A stretch of DNA of 64,000 nucleotides from Utricularia gibba. Taxonomy: Eukaryota > Streptophyta > Magnoliopsida > Lamiales > Lentibulariaceae. This document shows, in pieces, positions 27,270-38,501 of the stretch; positions within the stretch are counted from its first letter, which is position 1; each line of letters starts with the position of its first letter. The translations under genes were made by a program, and so were the position numbers. The stretch is from assembly GCA_002189035.1 (NCBI GenBank), contig NEEC01000010.1, positions 1,054,001 through 1,118,000 of the forward strand, in the 5' to 3' direction. The notes beneath the pieces are model-generated. The model did no database searches. It was not told where the DNA came from and worked only from the letters and a program-made list of their open reading frames with translations.

Positions 27270-29872
27270 TTGTACAACAAGATTTCAACCCATTCGATTT
27301 TCCACATCCTCAACTATTCGAGCCTCATCACGAAAATGTTGCCTCTGACAATGACCCCATGGAGGAGCATGAGGAATTTCCAAAATACAACAGTGATGAT
27401 GATTCTGATTACATTGCAGATAATGCCGAGAGTGAATTCGATGATGAATTTAACCCGACACCAGATGAGGTGGCTATGGCAGCGGCCACGTTGCATGACG
27501 GAGACATAGGTGCTACACCATCTATTGGGGTAGATGACAATGACGCAACTCTTGATGACTTGGAAAAGGGTACTCCTGCAGATTATTATGATCGAATCCC
27601 ATATATGGATACACAATAGGCAAAGGAGATGCATCTGCTTGAGGGTATGCATTTTAATGATAGACAAAGTATGATGGATGCAGTGGTGAGATATTATGTA
27701 TTGGTGGCACAACGAGAGTTCAAGGAATGACACAAAGAATTATTCCATCATCTGTCGACAAACATCAAATGAAAGTAGTAATTGCTCATTTGCGCTGCGC
27801 GGGGGACCCAATAATAAGACGAACACATGGAGGATTACAATGCTAGTGGAGCCACATACTTGCGATGTGACCGATTCATTGGGAGCTGGTCATCATGCCA
27901 ACCTATCAATCAAATTCATTGCCCCTCGATTGAAACCGTACTTGAAAGCCACACTGACCATCAAAGGGGTGCAATCGATTATCAGAGACAAGTGGGGGTA
28001 TGAGGTTAGCAAGTGGCAGACATGGGCCTGCATGATCCTTGCATACGAACTTTGCTACGGTACCTGGGAGAAGTCTATGATAGAGCTACCACGGTATTTG
28101 GAAGAGGTTCGTCATAGAAACTCAGGCACTGTGGTTGACTGGGGTGATAATGCACATGATACACGAGGCCCACATTATCTAAGAAGGGTTTTTTGGGTAT
28201 TCGACTTTGCGATTCGAGCCTTTGCCTATGCTCATCCGGTGCTATGTGTTGATGCCACACACTTATATGGTAGCTATGACTACAAGCTACTTGTTGCAGT
28301 TGCCGTTGATGGGAGCAACAACATTTGCCCTGTCGCTTACGCCTTCATAAGAAGCGAGAGTGAGGAGGATTGGACGTGGTTTTTAGGATTGCTTGGAATG
28401 CATATTGTTTGAGACAAGGAATGAGTATGTATCATAAGTGACTGTACCACAAGCATATTAGCGGCATATAGTAACTACAAGGAGTGGTTTCCCCATTATG
28501 GCATGCACTGTTTTTGCAATTGACATCTCCACAAGAATGTTCAAACACATATTGGAAGACGATCAAAGTGTGTATCCAACATGGTGCATAGGGCTTCTTA
28601 AGCTAGGAATGAGGTAGATTTTCAAAATGCATGGAATCACTTGAAGGAGCACTACCCGAAGGCACATGCTTATTTAGAGGATATTCCATTTGAGGAGTGG
28701 ACGGACATTGCTACATGATAGAGGACACTGGTTAGTAGTTTTTAGGTTATTTTTTAAAATTATGAATTTGATATGACATCACAAATTATATTATCTACAA
28801 ACACTATGTGCAGACATATCATAATGATCACCAATCCTACGGAAGCTTTGAATGGTGCCCTGAGGGAACCTCGATGCTTATCTCCAACCCAAATTGCCAA
28901 GGCATTATGATATGCAATAACATTTGAGCCTCCATACTATCAATCTTTTATAATATTCAAGAAAACTTCAGGTTACCTTCGAGAAAGGAAGAAAGTATTT
29001 TGAGAAATATCGAGCAGCAACGATAAGGAGACATAAAGAGGGCATACCTTTTGGGAGAGTAGTGGAGGAAGCATATCGAGAGGGCGCGAGAGCGCTGCAA
29101 TTCCTACAATGCACTATGTATGATACTGAGAAGTGGCAGACATGATAGAAGAGACCCTACACTCATCTCAATCCCGAAGAGTGTAGGCCCTTCATAAATT
29201 TCGTATCAATCCAAGGACTCGGGCCTCGATATACTACCTTGTAACCACAATGGTTAATATGTACCGAGGTAGCATTAATCCATTAAAAGATGAGAGTGAA
29301 TGGGAACCCGCACCCTTTGAGCTCTTAGTTGACCAGCACGTAAATGAGTCACCATCGGTCGAACATAATCAACAAGGCACAAGGGGCCACCAGATTTTAA
29401 GCAAAGAGCAGCGAGACGTGAGAGGCGATGGAAATCGAATGAAGCCCCATTTGGAGTCACCCGCAGCCAATTAATGCGACAACATGGACTGAGAGATTCA
29501 CATAATAGCGCACCGAGGCATTCTAGGAGACAACAGGATGCAAGTCAGGGATCGAGACCAATTGATTTGAATACTCCTCCTCCTCCAAGCCAGGACTATG
29601 GATATGCACCCTCGTTCAAAGAGTCTTCGGCGTATCCAATCTCTTCTTACAGTGAGGTGCCACATTCTAGGCGAGATAGCATATTACTGTCCACGGGATA
29701 CAAGAAACCGGGAGACTCCTCGTTTAGACATTCATTGTATTATGATCTCGAATTGAGTTTTGCTATACAACCCACATTAGTGGGATGTGATTCAATATCA
29801 CATCCCCCCGAGCTCCACAGGGCACAATTGCTAGAAATTCAATATTGTATCTTCCAAGGCATCCGCAACTAG
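27270..29872 (+). pseudogene. Mutator-like (MuDR family) transposase pseudogene
   Basis: The frame opens near 27275 with an acidic N-terminus (EEFPKYNSDDDSDYIADNAE) and is broken by a stop at 27617-27619. It continues with MHFNDRQSMMDAVVRYY and, in another frame, RITMLVEPHTCDVTD (MuDR-type zinc/DNA-binding region). The MULE catalytic region follows: VLCVDATHLYGSYDYKLLVA holds the first Asp, and RSESEEDWTWFLGLL is typical. A stop interrupts before CIISDCTTSI (second Asp). A SWIM-like zinc finger was not clearly seen. The 3' part from 29250 is low-complexity and degenerate. At least four stops and several frame changes mean the copy cannot make an active protein. Confidence 0.85.
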
Positions 29873-30719
29873 AGAGTGGGAGTGGCACAGATACTCGCAC
29901 CCAAAAGAAGGGTCTTGTGAAACTTATTGGAAATAAAATAAGTAGTGTATTAAAAAAGAAGTAGATGTTTTAAAATTGTCTAAAATGCAATTGAATAATT
30001 GATCTATTTTTTATAATATTGGCTTTCGGTCAAATGGATAATTTAATTTCGATCGATAAAAACACTAATTTACATCACTTGAAAACAAAATAAAAATACA
30101 TAAAAATGTATTTTTCCTATATTACCTAAAAAAATTAATATTGGAAAATTGTATTTTCCGTATTCTATTGAGAATACAAAAAAGTGATGGGATAACAAAG
30201 GTCAATATTGATCAAAATGACAAAAAAATCAAAACCCAAGATCCGTAAAACCCCAATCTCTAACTCACTTAGTTCATCGCATTAACACAAACCCTACCAA
30301 TCGGAATGCAAATCTCAAGAAACCCAGTTGAGAAATCGGATAGATAAATCCAAAATTCCACATTTCATCGAGGTAAAAAAAAGCGGCTTAGTTAAAAAAA
30401 AATACATAAAAATGTATTTTCCCAACATTACCTAAAACGATGTATTTTGCAAATTAAAATTGTAAAAATATGTATATAACCAATTCAGCCGCTTTAAATA
30501 TAGTTTTCGTAAGTAGGTAAGCTTTTCTCGTCGGAGAAGAATCACACTCTCTTCTGCTATCAGCCACTTTGGTGTAGCGCCGGATGACGCCGCATTCTAT
30601 TACAGTTTCCGGCGGGCATCTGTTTCCCTTGGCTGTAAGCTCCTCCCGGTTGTCAACCGTATTGTTGATTTAGTTAGGAGGCGGAAATGCACTTGTACCC
30701 AAGATAATGCTTTGTTTGT
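29873..30719. other. AT-rich flank of the MULE with repeats
   Basis: This holds two copies of an AAAATACATAAAAATGTATTTT near-palindrome (about 30091-30115 and 30397-30420), a 116-bp element with inverted ends, and a GC-richer stretch after 30530 that leads into the PPR pseudogene. Confidence 0.5.
30380..30495. repeat. 116-bp element with inverted ends (AAAGCGGCT...AGCCGCTTT)
   Basis: AAAGCGGCT at 30380-30388 pairs exactly with AGCCGCTTT at 30487-30495, and partial pairing extends a few bases inward. The interior holds the near-palindromic AAAATACAT/ATGTATTTT repeat. It looks like a tiny MITE or the end structure of the MULE. Confidence 0.5.
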
Positions 30720-31720
30720 CGTGAACCTGTGGTGAAGTTATACAGTCGTTTGATAAATGCGTCTGTGATACAGATCAGTTGGAGAAAACGGAAGTTTCAC
30801 CGGCGCTTTAGGGTAAGGGGCGTGACGCCTGTTTTGGAGACGTTTAATTTGCGTACTGGAATTTGTTCTGAAAGGAGGGATTTTGGGAAGGGGAGAGAGT
30901 TGATCGATAGGATATGGGCGCGACATTTCATTCCTGATACTTTGATGAATGGTTCGGTTAAGAATAGTAGTTTGAATGAGGTCATCCAGGTGTTTGAGGA
31001 AATGCTCCACAGAGATTTGAAGTGTTATGAACGAGTACTACAAAGTTGGTTATTCCAAAGGGGCTCTCATAATTTGGATCGTCTATTACCAATGTAATGC
31101 AGCTTGATGTTACCCAAGGTCTTTGTTCTCGCAATAGATTATCTGATGCCATGTTCTTAAATGATGCCTTATCAAAGAGAATTGTTCCACCTATGGTTTC
31201 ATGGAACATACTTGTGAGAGTTGTCATTGTCTCAGAGGTTTCAACATGATCATATATGCTAAGTTGTTGCAGAGTTTTATTCTTCAAGACGTGAAGGCCT
31301 GAAGGGCTCATTGAACAGAGCCTTGATTCGCTATTCAAGTATCATTTCAGCAGGTATGCTTTCCTCCATTTTGATTGCCTTTTAAAATATAGTAACTCCC
31401 TCAACGCATTTCAGTCTTCATCTGGAATTCATTCCTTTTGTTAGTCTGTGATACGGAAGTATAGAATGTGCTTGCAACTGATATAGAACACCCTACCTGC
31501 ATGTATATATATACATTTGAAAAATTGTGTTGTTAAGTTGGTTAGTATCTTCATTTTTTCTGACACGTGATTGGTTTGAAGCATCAAAACTAAAATAGCT
31601 TTGGTGAATGGTGATTACAGTTGCCTCACTGAAAGCTCATATACGATGCAAAAGCAAAATTGGCTCGATGTATCAGCTCCATGCATTAGTATATTGTTTG
31701 GAGTTATAAACCATCCTACA
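30720..31720 (+). pseudogene. PLS-type pentatricopeptide-repeat (PPR) pseudogene
   Basis: 30840-31080 reads GICSERRDFGKGRELIDRIW, FIPDTLMNGSVK and SLNEVIQVFEEMLHRDL, which fits consecutive PLS-class PPR motifs with the middle residues of one repeat lost. After a stop, the same kind of sequence resumes at 31101: GLCSRNRLSDAMFL and IVPPMVSWNILV. After more damage, SMYQLHALVYCLEL appears near 31660. Intact PPR proteins act in organelle RNA processing. Here the frame is broken several times and whole repeats are missing, so it is a relic. The C-terminal end is uncertain. Confidence 0.6.
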
Positions 31721-31996
31721 TTTGATTACTGAGCTTAGTCATTCTCGCTTTTATCACCGATTGATTTGGGATTGCCTCGAGAATGATAAACTCCATGAGC
31801 ATGAGTTTGTCCTGCTTTGTTCCCTCTTTTTGATAATCTCAATGGATCTTTTTGACTCATCTTGGTGGGAAAAAAGTTGCAGGAACGCAAAAGGATCAAA
31901 AACAATGATGAGACACAAGGTATTACCAACATTTGTAACCTATTGGAGCATATGCTCTTTTCTTCTTGTACGATCACAACACCATTGCCTCACTCT

Positions 31997-32840
31997 TTAA
32001 TCATTGTTCTTCTGTTCATTGCTTTCAGTTTCAGACAGCATACGCTGCTCGTAGATGACTTGAGTGATCAAGCCGATGAGAACCAGCACAAGAACAGCAA
32101 GCTTTTTCCAGTCAAATGTGGATGAGATCGAGGCTTCGGCAATCCCAGTGACTACCAGTCCGATCAACGCGAGGTAAATATTCCTTCTTGCAACTGAACC
32201 CGCACTTTTGTTGGTCTGCTCCCTTACTTTATCCGCCTCCTCGCGAGCTCCTTCCTTGTCCACTTGTTTTTTCTCCATCAAGCCCTTGAAGAAGAGACCT
32301 TCGTTCCTGTCTTTCTCCATCTTTCCTTCAAACTCCGTCACCCTTTTCTCGTTCTCCTCAATCTCCATCTTGTTCATCTCCATCGATTCCTCGAATGCCT
32401 GCATCCGGCTCTCTATATTTCCCATTATCTGCAAATCGAACAGTTAACGAAAGTTCCACTTCCTAGGTAAATGGAGGCGGGCGTGGAAATCTACGGACCC
32501 TCTCACCAGCTTCATCCAGTTCTCTGAGCGCGTTCTCTCCAATCTGGTCGATTTCAGAGCTCGCTTCCTCTGCGAACTGCGTCAAGTACGCGGATCTTTC
32601 GTCCAAGTAATCGGTGAGCCGGACCTTCTGCGCCTGAAGCATTGCAATCTTGGCAAGAAGCTCCTGTCGGCGCGTATCTCCCTGAGGCTTCGGAGGCTCC
32701 TGTTGTTCGGGATTATCCGAATTGCCCGCTGTGCAGAGAGAGACAAGGAGCCTCCCCCTCCTCCTGAAGATCCGTCGTTGGGAGTGAAGAGCGCCACTTC
32801 TGTAGATGAATGAGACCTGAATTGGCTCCAGAGCAATCAT
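31997..32840 (-). CDS. Plastid coiled-coil membrane protein of unknown function
   Basis: Two exons (32840-32499 and 32428-31997) join in phase 0 to 257 residues. The first 60 residues are Ser/Arg-rich and poor in acidic residues (RSGALHSQRRIFRRRGRLL), consistent with a chloroplast transit peptide. Residues 60-170 form a long charged coiled coil (RRQELLAKIAMLQAQKVRLT, RMQAFEESMEMNKMEIEENE, GAREEADKVREQTNKSAG). Two hydrophobic helices follow (NIYLALIGLVVTGIAEAS and KKLAVLVLVLIGLITQVI), then a short polar tail. The architecture resembles small plant proteins assigned to the inner envelope of the chloroplast. No catalytic motif is seen. The function is unknown. Confidence 0.78.
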
Positions 32841-34027
32841 CGTTGATTCGGGGGAAGCAACACAAGGAAGACAAGTGTTCTGATCCCCACGTTTGCGTTA
32901 TCCATCCCGACCCCGTCTGTGTCCGATACCTTCCTTCCTTCCTTCCCATAAACCACACACCAACCCATAAACTGAAGCCCAGAAACCGAATTGGGTTCCA
33001 CTCGACTCGGTTCAACTAGCTCTAGGGTTTCCCATCTCGTGGGCATTAAGAGAATCCGAAGCGATGAAGAAGACAAGTTGGGTGCTTTGGAGAGATCCGA
33101 TGGGGTTGTGGGCTTGGCTCAACGCCCACCGCCCGATGTGCTGTGCTGTGACCCCTAACTCTGCGCCTCTGATCTGACTGCTGACTACTACTTCCAAAAA
33201 AAAGATGACTTTTTGCCCACTAGAGGACTCGCTTTTATCCAAATCAGGCCCTACCACAGTGCTACTTCACTTCACTGTCCACCAAAAAGATGGTGTCAAT
33301 TTTAAAACCACTCACTGTCATAAAAACCATTTACAAAAGTATACACTCTTAGTGTGTGTATGTACATTTACTAATTGTGATTGCTTTTTTTTTTTTTAAA
33401 TATGTATGTAAATATTGTATAGTAAATATTATACCTTTTATTTTTGTAATACTTGATGATGATTTTCAGTAAAATGTTTTTAGTAAATAATATTTTATAT
33501 TTTATCAGAAATTATTTTGATCTTATGAAATGTATATTATTAATATTAAAATTATTTAAAAGTAGTATTTATTATAAAAACATGTTGATTTTAGATTAAA
33601 AATTATTTTGAGATTATGAAATGTATATTGTTAGTATTAAAATTATTTAAAAAGTATTATTTATTATACAAATGAATTGGTTTTAGGTCAAAAATTATTT
33701 TGAGATTATGAAATATATATTATTAGTATTAAAATTATTTAAAAAGTATTTTTTATTATAAAAATGAGTTGATTTTAATTGATGATTTTAATAAAAACAT
33801 TTTACTTAAAATCATTACTTAGTATTATAAAAATATAAATTATAATATTTATAATACAATATTTAAATAAACGTTAATAAAGTATAATTTAGTAAACTTA
33901 TACATACTAAACACACATAATACACACTAGGTAATTTTATAAAGATGATGTAGAAGGCGAAGAGTGATAGAAAATCAGAACGTGGAAGCTGACCTCCGTG
34001 TTCTACATCACAGACGAACTCATAGCC
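32841..34027. other. Spacer between divergent genes with a 92-bp tandem repeat
   Basis: 32841-33190 is probably promoter and 5' UTR of the minus-strand plastid protein. 33260-33960 is AT-rich and contains three tandem copies of a 91-92 bp unit. The acyltransferase starts at 34028. Confidence 0.5.
33509..33785. repeat. Tandem repeat, three copies of a 91-92 bp AT-rich unit
   Basis: Each copy runs AATTATTTTGAGATTATGAA, then TGTATATTRTTARTATTAAA, AATTATTTAAAA and a TTTATTATA...GTTGATTTTA end. Copies start near 33510, 33601 and 33693. Similarity is high enough to suggest fairly recent duplication. Confidence 0.85.
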
Positions 34028-35370
34028 ATGCCTTCTTCTTCTTCCTCAGTTACCATTGTCTCAAGATGCACCGTCTACCCCCGCCGGAGCTCTGCCGCCG
34101 CCTCTCTAAAGCTCTCTGTATCCGATCTCTCGATGCTCTCCTGCCACTACATTCAAAAAGGCGTCCTCCTCCCGCAACCTCCGGTGTCCTCCGGGGCGTG
34201 GGCTTCTCTCCTCGAGCACTCTCTCGCAGAGACGCTATCCTATTTCCCAGCTCTGGCTGGACGTCTCCGTACTGATGGAGACGGTAACGTTTACATTTTC
34301 TGCAACGATGAAGGTGTTGAGTTCTCCTACGCGAAAGCGACTCACATAACCATCGACGCGCTGCTGCCGCCTGCGGGTCACGACGTTCCGGCGATATTCC
34401 GCCATTTCTTTCAGTTGGATAGCGCAATTAACTACGCCGGGCACACCAATCCACTCGTGGCTGTCCAGGTGACGGAGATTCACGACGGAGTTTTTGTCGC
34501 GTGCACGGCGAATCACGCCGTGGTTGATGGCACATCGTTTTGGCATTTCTTCAATAGCTTCGCGGAAATCGCCCGTGGCGCCAGTAAGGTTTCCCGTTCA
34601 CCGGATTTCATTCGAGATACTCCTCTTCATTCCCAAGTCGTGTTGCCCTTACCGGACGGCGGTCTCTCGCTGTCTTTTTCCACGGCGGCGTCCGTCCGGG
34701 AAAAAATCTTCCGATTGAGCCGAGAATCAATCATGAAGCTGAAATTCCGGGCCAATAACCCAGCCTGGAAATCCGATGACAGTGAGACCTCGACGTCGGG
34801 CGATCCAACGGACGAGATCTCATCGTTCCAGTCCATCTGCGCCCAATTGTGGAGATCTGTAACCCGCGCAAGAAACCTCGATCCCTCCAAGACGACGACG
34901 TTTCGAATGGCGGTGAACTGCCGCCACCGTCTACAGCCTCAACTTTCGACTCTTTACTTCGGAAACGCGATTCAGAGCATACTGACGGTCGTCACCACAG
35001 GGGATTTGCTGTCGAGCGATTTGAGCTGGAGCGCCGATAAGCTGCACAGAAACGTGGCGGCACATGGCGACGCGAAAATCCGGCGGGCAGTGAATGATTG
35101 GGAGAGGAGTCCTCGTGTTTTCCCGCTGGGTAATCCCGACGGGCGTTGGTGATGATGGGGAGCTCCCCAAGGTTCCCGATGTATGACAACGATTTCGGGT
35201 GGGGCCGCCCGCTGGCCGTCAGGAGCGGCGGAGCGAACAAGTTTGACGGCAAGATCTCGGCGTTCCCCGGTGCACAGGGGAGAGGCACCGTCGACCTTGA
35301 AGTGGTCCTGGCGCCGGAAACCATGGCGGGCCTGGAAAATGACGTGGAGTTTATGCAGTACGTGTCTTAG
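34028..35370 (+). CDS. BAHD (HXXXD) acyltransferase with an apparent 1-base frameshift
   Basis: BAHD enzymes move acyl groups from CoA to alcohols or amines in the cytosol. The frame from ATG 34028 begins MPSSSSSVTIVSRCTVYP and continues SVSDLSMLSCHYIQKGVLLP and YFPALAGRLRTDGDGNVYI. The catalytic motif is NHAVVDGTSFWHFF (HxxxD with both residues). The structural DFGWG motif is also present (MYDNDFGWGRPLAVRSG), but in the next frame: the first frame stops at 35150-35152 right after FPLGNPDGRW. Family sequence continues in the other frame from GSSPRFPMYD to EFMQYVS (stop 35368-35370). One missing base in the GGG run at 35141-35143 explains the break. The intronless gene resembles the At3g50280-like clade. 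It is either a recent pseudogene or an assembly error; all other key residues are intact. Confidence 0.85.
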
Positions 35371-36873
35371 AGCAGGCATATTGCAGGAATTTAGTGAATT
35401 GTCAGTTTTTTTTTTTCTTTTTTCAAAATATCTATACTTTTTTTTTTCTGTATTTTGAATAAATGTGATTTCTATAGATTGAAGTTACTTTTTTCTTAGG
35501 CATATAACCTTACAAGCATACTATAAATGGAATTGTATATTTTTCCTTAATGTCATGCACAAAATTGTGATAGTAGATATTTTTAGATATCCTTCTTTAG
35601 TAATCGCTTATTTGGGTGGAAATAATATAGGTCATGTTGTGTATGTATTTCAAAATATATAAAATAACATCAGTTTTTAAGATTATGTGAATATAATCAG
35701 TTTAAGATTATAAAATTATTTGGTGATATAATATAATGTTATATTATAAAAGTTAATAAAGCAAAATATATATTATAAAGTTTAATATATTAAATTATTA
35801 TATAATTTAATGTTATGATATAAATGTATTTTTAGAATATAGAAAAAATAAATAATATAATTTTCTAATTATTATTTTTTATTTAATATATGAAATAAAG
35901 ATTCAAGAAATTCAATCATTTCTGAAATTATTTATAAAATTTTAATTTATGATTTTACTAAATAACAATTAAATATTACAATTTTCAAAAATTAAACAAA
36001 ATCAATTTGAAAATTTCATGAAACAGAACATTCCCATAGTAGTGCCCCAATAAAAACGTTTAGAAGCTCATATTCCTCTTGATGAAAATCTCAATAAAAT
36101 GAAAAAAGTATGTCTTTTCATGTCTACTTAATATAATTCTCTAGCTCTTTTAATCAACTATTATTATTGATATTACCACTCACATATTCTCATTCTTGTT
36201 GGAAATTGAACCTTTGATGTTTAATACATGGGCATGTATTGGAAATGCATTTTTTATGCGTGTAGGTATTTTTAATTAACAATTAAATGAGCATTTATAT
36301 TTATTTTTCAAAATGGAATTAATATTTTTGTGATATGGATGCTAATGAATAGAATAATAAAACATATTTAATATCATTTTATTTTAAATCCTGAATTATT
36401 TTTCAAGATATATAATTTATGCAATTTAATAATTTTTAATCAAGTTTATAAATATAATACAACATGGAGAGGAATATGAGATTTTGATAATTTTAAATAT
36501 TATAAAGTGATAATTTTTAAAATAAAATAAAAGTTTTACTATTAAATAGCTGGCTTTCGAGGCGGCGAGCTTTTTATTTAATGGGAATCAATAATGAAAG
36601 TAAATGATTTTAGAATTAGGTAGAGAAAGTGCATATTGCATTTCTATTATAATGTATATTAAAAGAGAGAGACATATTAGAGGAAAAGCAGGTGGTGAAA
36701 CGACAGCGTATAGTGAGCCCTTTTTTTTTGTTTATCATTCTTTTCTGCTCTTGATTCCCCAACTCGCATGCAGGCATACTCTTTCCCGTGATTCCAAATT
36801 CATTTTGTGTTTATGTTGTAATTGCAGAAATTTAGTTGTTGAGATTCTAGATCTGGTTCCATTTTTCGCGGAA
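35371..36873. other. AT-rich spacer with a dispersed repeat copy
   Basis: Very AT-rich throughout; contains the repeat at about 35640-36035. The part after 36600 is leader and promoter of the Alfin-like gene and includes a likely 5' UTR. Confidence 0.5.
35640..36035. repeat. AT-rich dispersed repeat, copy A (MITE-like)
   Basis: This copy shares ordered blocks with 56325-56730: ATCARTTTRA, ATTATAAAATT, GTTTAATATATTAAATTATT, TATATAATTTAAT, AATAATATAATTTTYT and AAGATTYAAGAAA. The ends show weak inverted similarity (TGTTNTGT). No coding capacity. Confidence 0.65.
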
Positions 36874-38501
36874 ATGGCGTCTGTCTCTTCGGGTCCCCGT
36901 ACTGTGGAGGAGATCTTCAAAGATTACAGCGCTCGTCGCTCTGGAATTGTTCGAGCACTGACTGTTGGTAATTTTCTATTTTTGGACCTTTTTTTTTTGA
37001 TTCGTTGAATTGGGGTTTAATTTCATTTCGGTTGTAATGTGCCGCAGATGTGGATGAATTTCACGCGCTTTGCGATCCAGGTAGTTCCTTACTTGGGTGT
37101 GATTGAATTTGATTTCTTTGAGACAATTCGTGGAGTTTTGAAATTTCTGATTTTTTTCGTGTTTTTTTAAGGTTTCTTCACCTTTTCGTTTTGGTTCTCA
37201 CAGCGGGTTGCGTTCAGTTAGATTCAAGTAGTGTGAAGTAGAATCCTGTTTTCTCTTGTGGATCCCATGCTGATACATGCCAAGTGGACTTAATTGTCAT
37301 CTTTATTAATAATTTGGATTAACGTTAATAGCAAGACTGTTTAGAATCAGGATTCTGCCCATCCTCTTGTAAATTCAACTTTTGTGTTGTTTTTTTTTTT
37401 TCGGTTAACTATGTGTGCTTGGTTTCCGTGGGCAATAATCGCTAGAGCTGTTGATTTCCGTGTGTATGCTTGGTTTTGTGGTTGCATTTATCATTTCCTG
37501 AGCTGTAATGCAGATAAGGAGAATTTGTGTCTTTATGGACACCCAAATGAAACTTGGGAGGTAAATCTCCCAGCTGACGAAGTCCCACCAGAGCTGCCAG
37601 AGCCTGCTCTTGGGATCAATTTCGCTAGAGATGGAATGAAGCGAAGGGATTGGCTTTCTCTAATTGCTGTGCACAGCGATAGTTGGTTGCTGTCAGTTGC
37701 ATTCTACTTAGGTGCTAGACTGAACCGCAATGAACGGTATGCATCATTTCTATATACTATCCTGTTCCATGGAGATGTACTCTGTGTTCTGCTCAGGATG
37801 GAATCTCTTGTGAAAATTTTTTGGTTGTGAATATTATTCTTTATGAGTTCAGGGCATAAAAGATCTCCACTGTCCTTAAATTCTAAGTTTCTAGTTGAAT
37901 GCCATCGTTATATATACTTAGACTTAACCTTTGTTGTACATGTGTACCGTAATTTCAGGAAGCGTCTCTTCAGCATGATAAACGATCTTCCAACATGCTT
38001 TGAGGTTGTCACAGAAAGAAAGCCATCGAAAGACAAGCCTATTCTAGACAGTGGAAACAAATCGCGTGGCAGCACAAAGGTGAGAACCTTACTGAGTGGT
38101 TCCTGTATATGTCTCTGTGGCGAGAACCTATTTGACAAGATTCAAAACTGGTATCCCATATGTGCACAGTTTCCCAAAGGGGAAAGAAAAGTTTTTTTCC
38201 ACGGCAACCTTTCTACGTACTCTACAACTCAAGAATCATGGTTGTGTTGCAGAGATCTAACGATGGTCAGGCCAAAAGCAACTCTAAACCGACCGATGAA
38301 AGCTATGATGAAGACGAAGATGAACACAGTGAAACTCTGTGCGGAAGCTGCGGTGGAAACTACAATGCAGACGAGTTCTGGATAGGCTGCGATGTATGCG
38401 AGCGTTGGTTCCATGGAAAATGCGTGAAGATAACACCTGCAAAGGCTGAGAGCATCAAGCAATACAAATGCCCCTCCTGCGTAAAGCGTGGCAGACAGTA
38501 A
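36874..38501 (+). CDS. Alfin-like PHD-finger chromatin reader
   Basis: Alfin-like proteins are plant nuclear factors that bind H3K4me2/3 with a C-terminal PHD finger. Five exons join from [20 protein letters not shown] through [40 protein letters not shown] and [20 protein letters not shown] to [20 protein letters not shown]. Together these form the conserved DUF3594 domain. A Ser/Lys-rich linker ([18 protein letters not shown]) and an acidic patch ([14 protein letters not shown]) follow. The PHD finger is complete (C4HC3): [32 protein letters not shown] and [12 protein letters not shown] at the C-terminus. Junctions split Asp and Arg codons and keep frame. Length, about 250 residues, is typical. 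Which AL paralogue is not resolved. Confidence 0.95.

Larger units (their letters stand above)
25618..30495 (+). mobile_element. Degenerate Mutator-like element (MULE), approximate limits
   Basis: The limits are set by the inverted TTTGCAAAATACATC repeats near each side. Inside is a MULE transposase pseudogene. Long clean terminal inverted repeats and a 9-bp target duplication were not found by eye, so the ends are approximate. Confidence 0.45.

Noticed and set aside
27314-27733. 139-codon minus-strand frame at the MULE start
   Set aside because: Antisense to the acidic N-terminus of the transposase pseudogene; no homology of its own.
34050-35379. Arg-rich minus-strand frames opposite the BAHD gene
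   Set aside because: GC-rich antisense shadows; the + strand carries HxxxD and DFGWG motifs.
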